DNA of 64,000 nucleotides, taken from NCBI RefSeq assembly GCF_033763495.1, contig NZ_JANRKL010000148.1:98076-162075 (forward strand), given 5' to 3'. Within the stretch, counting starts at the first letter, position 1. Each line of letters begins with the position of its first letter. Of the stretch, positions 42,256 to 51,417 are shown in pieces. The position numbers and the translations under genes are program-made. The notes under the pieces were generated by a model, which was given only the letters and a program-made list of their open reading frames with translations, ran no database searches and was not told where the DNA came from. This DNA comes from Haliscomenobacter sp033763495 (GTDB lineage Bacteria; Bacteroidota; Bacteroidia; Chitinophagales; Saprospiraceae).

Positions 42256-42915
42256 ATGAAAAAAATCAATATCCTGCTCGCCGACGACCACCAAATCATT
42301 TTGGATGGACTTCAGTCTTTTTTGGCACAAGAGGCAGAACTGGACATTGTGGGCACTGCACTGAACGGAGAAGAAACCCTGCAATTGTTGCAGGGACAGC
42401 AGGTAGACGTGGCCGTTTTGGACATCAACATGCCCAAGCCCGATGGCCTGGAATTGGCTCGAATCATTCGCAAACAATACCCCAAAACCAAAGTCATCCT
42501 GTTGACCATGATCGGCGATGGCAACTACATCCTCAAAGCCATGCAGCAGGGCATTGATGGCTACGTGATCAAAGAGCGCAGCAAGGATACTCTGATTGGT
42601 GCCATTCATGCCGTTTACCGTGGAGCGACATTTTTTCCGCCCGACCTTTGGCCCCGGGTGCAAGAGGCCCAGCTCAACGCAAGGCCTTCTGAGGAAGAAG
42701 TACAATTGACCATCCGGGAAAAAGAGGTCATCTGCCTACTGGTAGAAGACCCTGGTTTGTCCAATAAAGAAATTGCGGAACGGATGTTCATTGCCGAGTT
42801 TACGGTGCAAACCCATTTTCAAAATGCGCGCAAAAAACTGGGGGCGAAGACCAAGGGGGAGTTGATCAAGTTCGCCATGGAGAATGGGATGTGTGCGGAG
42901 TTGAAGAGAAATTGA
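42256..42915 (+). CDS. NarL/FixJ-family response regulator
   Basis: A 219-residue regulator with a receiver domain (phospho-acceptor Asp56 in VAVLDINMPKP, Lys in VIKERSKD) and a C-terminal LuxR-type helix-turn-helix (EKEVICLLVEDPGLSNKEIA, then ERMFIAEFTVQTHFQNARKK). It is the partner of the TPR kinase just upstream. It is a good candidate for the protein that binds the 14-bp direct repeats upstream of its own operon and three other genes nearby; this is inference from location only. Confidence 0.93.
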   Translation: MKKINILLADDHQIILDGLQSFLAQEAELDIVGTALNGEETLQLLQGQQVDVAVLDINMPKPDGLELARIIRKQYPKTKVILLTMIGDGNYILKAMQQGIDGYVIKERSKDTLIGAIHAVYRGATFFPPDLWPRVQEAQLNARPSEEEVQLTIREKEVICLLVEDPGLSNKEIAERMFIAEFTVQTHFQNARKKLGAKTKGELIKFAMENGMCAELKRN

Positions 42916-42979
42916 AAATTTGTTAAATTTACAAAACCAAGCCTATAGCCCTTTCACCGCATCTAAAATCCTGCCCCAT

Positions 42980-44737
42980 ATGGACGTCCTCTACTTCGCC
43001 TTCGCCAATGACCCCGATCGCCCACTGGACGAACTCAAACGGGAAGACACCGAAATCAACCGCCTGCTCGAACCCCTGGCGGCTCGCGGCCTCTTCAAAA
43101 TTGTGCGCGACTCCTTTGCTACCCTCGACAGCGTAGCCGACAAGCTCGATCTGTACAAACGCGAGCTGGTACACTTCCATTACAGTGGCCATGCCGGGCC
43201 CGATAGTCTGGAACTCTTGGGCGAAACTGCCCGCAGCAAGGGCATTGCCAACCTGCTTGGCGAATGCAAACGCCTGCAACTGGTGGTACTCAATGGCTGC
43301 GCCACCTTCCCCCAGGTGGATGCTTTATTGGGTTTGAACATCCCGCTGGTGATCGCCACTCAGCGCCCGGTAGAAGATCTCAAGGCTTCCGCCTTCGCCA
43401 TCCAGTTTTACCGCTCCCTGTCTATGCTGGATACCGTGGAAGGCGCATTCAAGTCAGCTCGGGGGCGTGTATTGAGCATGGACGACCAATTGAACATCTC
43501 CCGCGGCCTGGCGCTGCGCAATGACCCCTCAGCGCAGCAAAGCGACTGCTGGGGCTTGTACTGCTTGCCCCAGCGGGAGGATGCGGCCAAATGGCGTTTC
43601 TCCAACAGCGTCAATGCCCCGCAACTCAAACGGTTTGAGCCCAATGCCCGCCTGATGGCTGCCCTGATGAAGGCCCTGGCCCCTTTTCGGGAACCCATTC
43701 AAACCCTGCTAAAGGACGAAGCCGAGGGCTCGGAGGTGGACATCGTCGACAAAAAAAGGGCGGTTTTGGAAGCCTTGCCTCACCCTATTAGTGAGTTGGT
43801 GCGTTTTTTGCTGGTGCCAAGCACCAACGATGCCAAAGACCAGGATCAATTTTTTGACCAACCCGGCCCTGGTCGCCTTCGGCAAATTCTCGCCTTGTAC
43901 TTCACGCTGTTGGAGCTGATGACCTTCATCATGCTGGCCGAACTGTGGAATGTATTGCAGGAAAAAGAAGATGCCTCTGTTCCCGAAGCCACCCGCCAAC
44001 TCATCCGCCGGTTTTTGCTGGCCGAAGACGAAGACCGCAGCCGCATCGATCACCTGGCCATCATTCGCGCCATTCGCGAGTACCTGGATGCTCAGGGACT
44101 CCCTTATTTTGTAGAAGAGCTGCAAAAACTCCGGCACCTGGCCCAGGAAGATACCGAATTCATAGCTGCCAACACTTTTTTCAACGAACTGAGCCCGTTG
44201 TTGGCATCATTGGGTCAAAACGAAGCAGAGCTGCTCTGCATCGATGCTGAAGAACACCTCGCCAGGGTTTTCGCCCAACTAGGCTTCCTGGCGCGTTACA
44301 CCTTTGCTTCGGTCAAAAACATTGACGTACTCAAGTACCGGCACCAGCCCAATCCCCGCTACCGGCACAGCATGATCACCCTGGAGCAAAAATTTGTGGG
44401 TCTATCCGAAAAAAAGAGCGTCACCCAGGGCTTGCTCGATAGTGCCTCGGTGCTCCTGCTCAAAGCCAGCAAGGAGGGTCCACAACAGTTTTTGAACCTC
44501 ACCCCTTTCATCATCGATCAAAATGCTTTTGACAGCGAAGTACATACCCTGGCTAAATTGCATTTTTTTGGGCGCTATGTCCCCTTCCAGAACGCCTACG
44601 CCTTTCGGCACATTTACCAGCCCGATGATCTGCCCCTGGTGATCAGCGAGCAAAAGGAATACCTCATCGTCAAAGCCCAATTGGACGCTTTTGCCCAACT
44701 CCTGTTTCAAACACCCATGCAAAAACTTCAGCTATGA
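42980..44737 (+). CDS. CHAT-domain protease, copy 1
   Basis: A 585-residue cytoplasmic protein. Residues 1-160 form a CHAT (caspase HetF-associated, clan CD) peptidase domain with His71 in HYSGHAGPD and Cys107 in LVVLNGCATF. The remaining 400 residues are shared with the second CHAT protein at 55016: helices around LYFTLLELMTFIMLAELWN and a C-terminal module with NLTPFIIDQNAF. This module is not a domain I can name. I placed the start at ATG 42980, which aligns with the paralog; the frame is also open upstream to a TTG at 42920. The stop overlaps the ATPase start (ATGA). Confidence 0.88.
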   Translation: MDVLYFAFANDPDRPLDELKREDTEINRLLEPLAARGLFKIVRDSFATLDSVADKLDLYKRELVHFHYSGHAGPDSLELLGETARSKGIANLLGECKRLQLVVLNGCATFPQVDALLGLNIPLVIATQRPVEDLKASAFAIQFYRSLSMLDTVEGAFKSARGRVLSMDDQLNISRGLALRNDPSAQQSDCWGLYCLPQREDAAKWRFSNSVNAPQLKRFEPNARLMAALMKALAPFREPIQTLLKDEAEGSEVDIVDKKRAVLEALPHPISELVRFLLVPSTNDAKDQDQFFDQPGPGRLRQILALYFTLLELMTFIMLAELWNVLQEKEDASVPEATRQLIRRFLLAEDEDRSRIDHLAIIRAIREYLDAQGLPYFVEELQKLRHLAQEDTEFIAANTFFNELSPLLASLGQNEAELLCIDAEEHLARVFAQLGFLARYTFASVKNIDVLKYRHQPNPRYRHSMITLEQKFVGLSEKKSVTQGLLDSASVLLLKASKEGPQQFLNLTPFIIDQNAFDSEVHTLAKLHFFGRYVPFQNAYAFRHIYQPDDLPLVISEQKEYLIVKAQLDAFAQLLFQTPMQKLQL

Positions 44738-46764
44738 AGAGTCCGTTCAAGTTCCTGGATGCCTACGAGCTGAAAGACCGTGCGGTATTTTTTGGCCGCG
44801 AGGAAGAAATTGAAGCCCTGTACAACCTGGTGTTCAAAACGCCCCTGCTTTTGTTGTACGGCCTGTCGGGCACGGGCAAAACCAGTCTGATCCGCTGCGG
44901 TTTGGCCAGTCGGTTTTCAGCACCCAATTGGTACCCCTTCTTCATTCGCCGGGGCGAAGACCTGAATGAATCGATTCGGCTGGCGCTAGGCAATGCCCTG
45001 CCGGCGGGAAAAACCCTGCCCGAAACCCTACCCGAGCAGGTGAGCCTGCTGTTTCGGAATTATTTGCGCCCGGTGTACCTGATTTTTGACCAGTTTGAAG
45101 AATTGTTCATCCTGGGCAAAAAAGAGGAACAACTGGCCTTTGCCCGCTCCATCCGTGCCCTGCTCGATGCCGAATTGCCTTGCAAAATCATCCTGATGAT
45201 GCGCGAGGAATTCATTGGGCAATTGTACTTGTTGGAAAAAGAAATCCCCGGCATTTTCGATTTTCGTTTGCGGGTGGAACCCATGGGCCTCAAAAAAGTC
45301 CAGGAAGTGATTAGTGGCTCGTTGGAGCATTTCCAGGTGCGAGTGCCCGATCCAAAACGGAACATTGAGCACATGTACAACAACATCAGCGTGGGCAAGT
45401 CGGGTGTTCAGTTGCCCCACCTGCAGGTGTACCTCGACATGTTTTGGCGGGAAGATTTTAGTCGTACTTATCCTGTTGCCGAACAGCCCCTGTTGTTGGC
45501 AGGGATGGCTGCTGATCCACCCGTGTATCCGCCCCTGGAATTTACCCAGAAAGAGATCGATAACTTTGGCAACATCGAAAGTGTATTGGCACGTTTTTTG
45601 GCCGAACAGGAACGCAGCCTGCAAGCAGAACTGCGGAAGGAGTTTGGAGACAGCATTCCCGATCACGCTGTGCGCCAGGTGCTCGATTTGTTTGTGTCAG
45701 AACAAGGCACCAAAAAGCCTAGGCTTTACCGTCGCGATGAACAAGGACTGCATTTGGTTGAAGGCATTGATCAAGTTTTGATCAAGCTAAACCCAGATGC
45801 CCTAATTTATGCCTTGAATCATTTGTACGAATCCCGCTTGCTGCGCGAGCGCGACGATGCGTTGGAAATTGCCCACGATTCTCTGGCTGCCCTGATTTTC
45901 CGGGAACGCAGCGACGAACAGCGCAAAATAAGCGACTTGCTCATTCGCTTACAAAATGCGAAAAGAGAATTCGAACTGAGTCAAGAAGAGGAGCTGCCCA
46001 GTCGCAAACTGATGTTGGATACCCAAGAGCTTTTGGCATTGTTGCCGCTCAGCCCTCAATTGCGGGCATTTTATACAAAAAGCCAGGAAAAATGGGAAGA
46101 GCGCGAGGCTAAGGAAAATGAAAAAGCTGTTGAGCAGGCACGGATTGAGGAGATTGCTAAAGGGGCAGAAGAAGAGGCTCGTTTGCGGAAGGTAGCGGAA
46201 AAGGAACGGCGACGGGCAACCCTAGGAGCCTACCTGGCTATTGGCTTGGCTGTAATCACCCTATTGACCACCTGGCAGAACTACAAAATCATGAAAGAAC
46301 TAAAATTAGAAAGAGCGGAGAATGAAGAGTTGATTATTAAGTTAAAAACCTCTTCCATTAAAAAGGCCGAATCGGATTCTTTAAGAGCTAAAGCAGATCG
46401 AGTTGCCCAAGAACAGGTGGCAAGTTTAGAGGTAAAGACATTAATTTTGACTAAATCAATGACTGGCCAAAAAGCTGAATCCGATTCATTAAGGTCTTTA
46501 GCTACGACCAGGCTAAGTCAATTGAAAGTAGAAATCAATAAAATAAATTTATTTGAAAATGCTGATGCCCAACTTAAGTTTAAGGTTAATGCTGAATATT
46601 TACAGAACTTTCTCAATGTGGGTGATTGCCAGGGAGCCCAAAAAACGCTAGGTGTTCTGGAGTCATTGTCTAAAAAGCTCCTCCAATACCCCGATATACA
46701 AGCACAAATCCAAGATTTACGTGATCAGGTCAATAATTGTAAACCCTCAAACACTTCCAAATGA
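44734..46764 (+). CDS. Membrane-anchored STAND-type AAA ATPase, copy 1
   Basis: A 676-residue protein with Walker A GLSGTGKTS (43-51), Walker B PVYLIFDQFEEL (Asp119) and a sensor region MMREEF. The start SPFKFLDAYELKDRAVFFGR is typical of nSTAND ATPases with an N-terminal FxGR motif. A winged-helix-like segment (YESRLLRERDDALEIAHDSL) follows, then a coiled coil, one transmembrane helix at about 497-515 after a Lys/Arg cluster (KERRRATLG), and about 160 residues of coiled coil predicted outside. Such ATPases oligomerise on signal. It overlaps both neighbours by 4 bp, so CHAT, ATPase and WD40 are one translation unit. Confidence 0.9.
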   Translation: MKSPFKFLDAYELKDRAVFFGREEEIEALYNLVFKTPLLLLYGLSGTGKTSLIRCGLASRFSAPNWYPFFIRRGEDLNESIRLALGNALPAGKTLPETLPEQVSLLFRNYLRPVYLIFDQFEELFILGKKEEQLAFARSIRALLDAELPCKIILMMREEFIGQLYLLEKEIPGIFDFRLRVEPMGLKKVQEVISGSLEHFQVRVPDPKRNIEHMYNNISVGKSGVQLPHLQVYLDMFWREDFSRTYPVAEQPLLLAGMAADPPVYPPLEFTQKEIDNFGNIESVLARFLAEQERSLQAELRKEFGDSIPDHAVRQVLDLFVSEQGTKKPRLYRRDEQGLHLVEGIDQVLIKLNPDALIYALNHLYESRLLRERDDALEIAHDSLAALIFRERSDEQRKISDLLIRLQNAKREFELSQEEELPSRKLMLDTQELLALLPLSPQLRAFYTKSQEKWEEREAKENEKAVEQARIEEIAKGAEEEARLRKVAEKERRRATLGAYLAIGLAVITLLTTWQNYKIMKELKLERAENEELIIKLKTSSIKKAESDSLRAKADRVAQEQVASLEVKTLILTKSMTGQKAESDSLRSLATTRLSQLKVEINKINLFENADAQLKFKVNAEYLQNFLNVGDCQGAQKTLGVLESLSKKLLQYPDIQAQIQDLRDQVNNCKPSNTSK

Positions 46765-48890
46765 AAGCATTCCTTTTTGTATTGATATTTTATTACCCCT
46801 GTGTGGCAATGGGTCAAATACCCTGTGGACTAGAGGAGTACAATAAGAACCTGGCTAGTGCACGCAAAGCCTATTTGCAGGGGCATTTTCGCTCTGCCTA
46901 CAATCAGTTTACCGCACTAAAAGGATGTGAAGAAGGACAAAAAGAATTGAACCAACTCAACGCAAAGATCAAACTGGTGTTGGATGCGATTGAAAATGAT
47001 GAAAAGGCGTCATCAATGTTGGTGAAAGCGCATGAAGCAGAGAAAGCGGGAAAATTTTATGTAGCACTCCATTGGGCTAATGAAGCTTGTAATATTTCAA
47101 AAAATGGAAATAATCTGGCGCTCCAAAAACGTGCAGAATTGTTAAACAAAGAGTTAATTGTCAAAAATAATACCGGAGTGGGATACATTGGCCGCATCAG
47201 GACTGTTGCTTCCTCCAATAATGATGTTGTTCAAAGTGTTGGTAAAGAGGATACACTTCGTGCCGAAATTTTAGCACGCATTAGACACTCAGCCAAAATT
47301 ACCTCCCTTGCTTTCTCACCGGATGGGCAATTCTTTGTTTCCGGGAATAGGGATAGTACAGCCAAATTGTGGAATCTACAGGGCAAGGAAATTTGCACTT
47401 TTAAAGGACACCGTGACCAAGTCTATGATGTAGCCTTTTCCCCCAACGGAAAATTAGTCCTTACTGGAAGTAGGGATGGTACAGCCAAATTGTGGAATCT
47501 ACAGGGCGACTCAATTTGCACTTTTAAAGGACACAGCAAAATCATCTATGATGTAGCCTTTTCCCCCAACGGAAAATTTGTCCTTACAGGGAGTATGGAC
47601 GGTAAAGCAAAACTGTGGAACCTCAAAGGTAAAGATACCCTAACTTTCCTGAAGAGTTGGAAATACTGGAATATGTACATCCATGCTGTAGCTTTCTCCC
47701 CAGATGGAAAATTAATTCTTACAGGAGGCGATGACGGAATCGCCAAACTGTGGAATTTTAAAGATAAAAAAATTCAATCTTTTAAAAAGCATACTAACAA
47801 AGTATCTTCTGTCGCATTCTCTCCTGATGGCCAATGCGTTCTGACCGGAAGTTTAGACGGTACAGTAAAATTGTGGAATCTAAAGGGTGAGGAAAAAAAG
47901 ACTTTTAAACGGGATACCGCTCAAATCTATGATGTCGCTTTTTCTCCTGATGGAAAATTTGTACTGATCGGAGGTACTGACAAAACTGTCAAATTGTGGA
48001 ACCTAGAAACGAACGAAATTCAAGATTTTAAAGGACACCTGAACTCCATTTTTGCTGTCACTTTTTCTCCCAACGGAAAATTTTTTCTTACTGGGGGGGA
48101 TGACAGTACTGCAATATTGTGGGGCCCCAAAGGTAACGAAATGAGTAAAATTTCCGAGATTGCTTCGGGTGCGCTTGCCCCAAATGGAAAATCCATATTT
48201 ATTGGAAGCAAGGATAAAGTCGCTACTTTATGGGATCTCCAGGATCAGCGAATCGGCTCTTTCAAAGGGCACTCGACCGGTATCGATTCCGTAGATTTTT
48301 CCCCCGATGGAAAATTTTTACTTACTGGAAGTACTGATTCAACTGCCAGGCTATGGGACCGGGATGGGAATGAAATCAGGACTTTTAAAGCAAGTTCTGG
48401 AATTACTTCGGTCGCTTTTTCCCCTGATGGAAAGTTTATACTCGTTGGGAGTCGGGACAATTTTATCAGGTTATGGCATTGTGATATCGGGGGCTTCGAG
48501 GCAGAACAAGCAGCGGAATATTATGATTTTCAAAGCCAGATCAGTACAATAGATTTTTCCAAGACTGGTGATACTATTCTCATTGGAACTGGCAATCAAC
48601 TCTATCTAGCCTTTAACCTGGTGAAACGTTTGCAAGAACAAAAAGAAGCATTAAACATTGCTAAACTTTTAGAGGAAGGATCCTGGTCTGAAAAAGATTG
48701 TGCTATTACTCAGGATCCTGATGCGCTGTTGGGCTGCGTTCAGTATTATTTTAGTAGGGGAAAACTGAACAGAGAATTTGTGAGTCGGGGCATTTCAGTA
48801 CTGGATGAGACCAAAAGCGCGGTGGACAAGCTAACGGTCGTTAAAATCAAGGAGCAATTGGCAGATTATTTAAAATTGCTGGAGCAATAG
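46761..48890 (+). CDS. Exported WD40-repeat protein
   Basis: This 709-residue protein has a signal peptide (MKAFLFVLIFYYPCVAMG). A helical N-terminal module of about 130 residues starts IPCGLEEYNKNLASARKAYL and resembles the start of the WG-repeat protein at 58608. Ten or eleven WD40 repeats follow (about 170-620), with the motif SPDGKFVLTGS...DGTAKLWNL, and a helical tail closes the protein. Several repeats are very similar to each other. It probably forms one or two beta-propellers in the periplasm, facing the outer part of the STAND ATPase. It overlaps the ATPase stop by 4 bp. Confidence 0.9.
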   Translation: MKAFLFVLIFYYPCVAMGQIPCGLEEYNKNLASARKAYLQGHFRSAYNQFTALKGCEEGQKELNQLNAKIKLVLDAIENDEKASSMLVKAHEAEKAGKFYVALHWANEACNISKNGNNLALQKRAELLNKELIVKNNTGVGYIGRIRTVASSNNDVVQSVGKEDTLRAEILARIRHSAKITSLAFSPDGQFFVSGNRDSTAKLWNLQGKEICTFKGHRDQVYDVAFSPNGKLVLTGSRDGTAKLWNLQGDSICTFKGHSKIIYDVAFSPNGKFVLTGSMDGKAKLWNLKGKDTLTFLKSWKYWNMYIHAVAFSPDGKLILTGGDDGIAKLWNFKDKKIQSFKKHTNKVSSVAFSPDGQCVLTGSLDGTVKLWNLKGEEKKTFKRDTAQIYDVAFSPDGKFVLIGGTDKTVKLWNLETNEIQDFKGHLNSIFAVTFSPNGKFFLTGGDDSTAILWGPKGNEMSKISEIASGALAPNGKSIFIGSKDKVATLWDLQDQRIGSFKGHSTGIDSVDFSPDGKFLLTGSTDSTARLWDRDGNEIRTFKASSGITSVAFSPDGKFILVGSRDNFIRLWHCDIGGFEAEQAAEYYDFQSQISTIDFSKTGDTILIGTGNQLYLAFNLVKRLQEQKEALNIAKLLEEGSWSEKDCAITQDPDALLGCVQYYFSRGKLNREFVSRGISVLDETKSAVDKLTVVKIKEQLADYLKLLEQ

Positions 48891-49076
48891 GAGAAGTGAA
48901 AGAATCGGGCATTGTATACAAGCCAGTCTAGAGCGGTTGATTATTCTCTTAAAATCCAATAAAAACGTGATTATTCGAATTTACTAATTCAGTTAGGTTA
49001 TATCCCACGTGGGGTGGGGTATAAGTAGTGAATATTTGTCTTTGATGAGTGTATAAATTGTTTTAAATATTGTCTA

Positions 49077-49145
49077 CTCAATTTAAAGTACCCTAAAACC
49101 CTCAATACCAAGTACATCGCGCCTGCCTGGTTCACGGCAATTTTG
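49077..49145 (+). promoter_or_regulatory. Shared regulon promoter A (zinc-peptidase-like gene)
   Basis: Direct repeats CTCAATTTAAAGTA (49077-49090) and CTCAATACCAAGTA (49101-49114) are 24 bp apart, with -7 box CAATTTTG at 49138-49145, 61 bp from the first repeat. Similarity with promoter B continues past the start region (TCTTGTCAAGCAG, ACCTGCTGAT). There is no -33 TTG motif at the expected place, so an activator is likely needed. Confidence 0.75.
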
Positions 49146-49235
49146 TCTTGTCAAGCAGCACCAATGAAACCTGCTGATCTCCAAAAGATCCTGTAGCAAT
49201 GGTGCATGCTGGCAATCACCAAAATTGAACATGCC

Positions 49236-49961
49236 ATGAAAAAGCCAGCAGTTTTCCCTTTGTATTTGAGTCTCCTATGGTTGGGATGGAGTACAATCAT
49301 TCCAGTGATGTCTTGCCCAGACAATGGCCTTTATTACCAGGAAACCCTGAATGACGGCAGCGTCCGACATGTGATTGAAAAAAATGTAGTGGTACTCAAC
49401 CAAAAGCTCAAGGCCATTCCTGCGGATGCAGATGAAAAGATGATTGAAAAGTTAAGCCGAGAAAACAAAAAAATTGAACAAGCGAATCAGTCCAGACTGA
49501 ATAGTGTCAAGGAGTTTGAAAAATTCTTCAATGGGTACTCGATAAATGGAGCAAAAAACAGCTTGGGTGAGTCTGTACTTTTCAAATTCAACATCATTGA
49601 GGAAAATGTTGAAAACACTGCCTGCATTCAAACCTCGAGGATATTGAGTCGAAAATATGCTTTGCCTTCGGCACTGACCACTCAAAATGGAAATAAAGTA
49701 ATGGTTTATGCCGCGATATTGACAACGGTGTCCGCCAACGGGGAGATGGGAAAAGCACAAGGCAATATCATTTACCAGGTTTCTGCCAAAGCCCCCGAGG
49801 GCACCCTTTCTCATGAGCTAGGCCATGCATTGTATCTCCTGGACAGCTATGGCTTTGCAAGCAGTGAATTCGGAGATGGATTGATGGGTGCCGAACCCAA
49901 GCCAATCACCCCACAAGAAGTGGATCAAATTATAGCAAAGTGCTTAAAACGAGATAAATAG
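49236..49961 (+). CDS. Exported zinc-metallopeptidase-like protein
   Basis: A 241-residue protein with an N-terminal hydrophobic signal that ends near PVMSCP (possible lipoprotein Cys). The motif SHELGHALYLLDSY gives HExxH plus an acidic residue at the third-ligand position (HExxHxxxxxD), as in short metzincin-like or related zinc peptidases. The middle part is helical (MIEKLSRENKKIEQANQSRL). Two more in-frame ATGs lie upstream (49206 and 49231 region), but 49236 gives the best signal peptide. It stands alone behind promoter A and shares control with the TonB-type gene. Confidence 0.75.
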   Translation: MKKPAVFPLYLSLLWLGWSTIIPVMSCPDNGLYYQETLNDGSVRHVIEKNVVVLNQKLKAIPADADEKMIEKLSRENKKIEQANQSRLNSVKEFEKFFNGYSINGAKNSLGESVLFKFNIIEENVENTACIQTSRILSRKYALPSALTTQNGNKVMVYAAILTTVSANGEMGKAQGNIIYQVSAKAPEGTLSHELGHALYLLDSYGFASSEFGDGLMGAEPKPITPQEVDQIIAKCLKRDK

Positions 49962-50213
49962 TTTGCCTAAGTGCCATAGAGAATTAAGATTGGTTAACCT
50001 AAGTATGGGTCCGTCTGGAGTGCGCTCTGGTCGGACTTTTTATGTGTTTTCTTAAAAGTTTTGTACCTGCTGAGCACCCACCCACAATATCCAATCCCGC
50101 TAATTTGCCCTGGTCACAACCCGCGAAAAGTGCCTTGCCCGACCTGATCCGCTGCCCTATCTTTACTCCCGATAGCTAATTTTTCCACGTTGTTCAGTGC
50201 TTTAATCTCCTCT

Positions 50214-51071
50214 ATGGCCAACAATTACGATCGAATTTTCAAAGAAAACATTGAAGCACTGCTACTACCACTCTTGAAAAAGGTATTGGGACTGAATCCA
50301 CCCAAGCTACTGCCTATCGATGCCAAGTTGCAGGTCACGCAGGAAGCTGAGATGGATAACATTCGGAGGGTGGTGCACGATGATCCAGCACTGGATTATG
50401 GATTACAAATTGAGTTCCACATTGCGGATGAAGACCTGCGCAAGCGCAACCTGCTCCACCATGCCTTGTTCCACTCCATCACCGGGCTACCGTTGAGGCA
50501 AATCGTCATCTACGGTGGCAAGAGCGACCCTCGCCACATCATCCAGAATCATTTGTTTACCCAAGGTCTGGAATTGAGCTTTGAAGTCCTTGTGCTAAAG
50601 CAGATTCCCAAGGAGTTGTTCACCCGCTCCAAGGTACCCGAGGAAGTGGTGCTGGCCATTTTATGCGACTTTGGTAAAGACCAGCCCGAACAAGTAGTCC
50701 AGCAGATTTTACAGCACCTGCACAAAATCTGTCGTAGCCCCAATCGCATCAAAAAATATCAGAAACAATTGTTAACTTTATCACGTTTAAGAAAAATGGA
50801 AATCATTGTCAAATCTCAAGTGGAAGCCATGACTATTCATTACGATATTGAAACGGATGGCCTTTTTCTACAAGGCATTGAGCTCAAGGAGCGTGAATTC
50901 ATCCGAAATCTTTGGCTACTCCAGGAGTTTCCCCTAGAGAAAATCGCCTTATTATCGGGTACCAGCCTGGAGCGAGTAATCGAAGTCCTTTCAGCTCATC
51001 TACAGTCGGAGGGACTAAGTGAGGCTGTCGCTGCTCAAACATTAGAAGCTTATCAGACTAAGGTTGTCTAG
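50214..51071 (+). CDS. Rpn-family PD-(D/E)xK nuclease/transposase-like protein
   Basis: A 285-residue protein starting MANNYDRIFKENIEALLLPL, typical of the Rpn/YhgA-like family. The catalytic core is Asp in VVHDDPALDYGLQIEFHI, followed by E-x-H in place of the usual E-x-K/Q-x-K, so activity is uncertain. The middle (DPRHIIQNHLFTQGL, VLAILCDFG) matches the family. The C-terminal 70 residues include a helix-turn-helix-like end (LEKIALLSGTSLERVIEVLS). Family members promote recA-independent recombination. I chose ATG 50214. It stands alone among accessory genes. Confidence 0.82.
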   Translation: MANNYDRIFKENIEALLLPLLKKVLGLNPPKLLPIDAKLQVTQEAEMDNIRRVVHDDPALDYGLQIEFHIADEDLRKRNLLHHALFHSITGLPLRQIVIYGGKSDPRHIIQNHLFTQGLELSFEVLVLKQIPKELFTRSKVPEEVVLAILCDFGKDQPEQVVQQILQHLHKICRSPNRIKKYQKQLLTLSRLRKMEIIVKSQVEAMTIHYDIETDGLFLQGIELKEREFIRNLWLLQEFPLEKIALLSGTSLERVIEVLSAHLQSEGLSEAVAAQTLEAYQTKVV

Positions 51072-51233
51072 GTTTATCTTACTATTCCTAAGTCAATTCA
51101 ACGCAAAAATCCTTAAGTCCATTACCTTGCCCTTTGCGTCGGGGCTTGAAAATCGACGTAATCCGTTTAAAATCAAACCTAAAAATTTTGTATCCTAATC
51201 GCAACTCTTCCAGAAAAGGGATAGGGGAACTCA

Positions 51234-51266
51234 TGCCCAATCTTGTGCTGGATGCCAGATTGGGCA
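51234..51266. other. Hairpin in the 51072-51285 gap
   Basis: TGCCCAATCT (51234-51243) pairs perfectly with AGATTGGGCA (51257-51266), with a 13-nt loop. It is not followed by T residues. It lies between the Rpn-like gene and promoter B and may be a weak terminator; otherwise the gap has no visible feature. Confidence 0.5.
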
Positions 51267-51285
51267 CCTGATGGTAGCCTTCCTA

Positions 51286-51354
51286 CTCAATTCTAAGTAT
51301 TCAAAAACCCTCCATTCCAAGTACATCACCCACTCTCATTTCCCCGCAATTTTG
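51286..51354 (+). promoter_or_regulatory. Shared regulon promoter B (TonB-type receptor)
   Basis: Direct repeats CTCAATTCTAAGTA (51286-51299) and CTCCATTCCAAGTA (51310-51323) are 24 bp apart, with CAATTTTG at 51347-51354, 61 bp from the first repeat. The start codon at 51418 is 63 bp further on, leaving room for a leader that shares ACCTGCTGAT with promoter A and CACCATCCTTC with promoter C. Confidence 0.78.
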
Positions 51355-51417
51355 TCTTGTCAAGCAGTACTAAAAAAACCTGCTGATTTTCATCACCATC
51401 CTTCAAACACCAATAAT

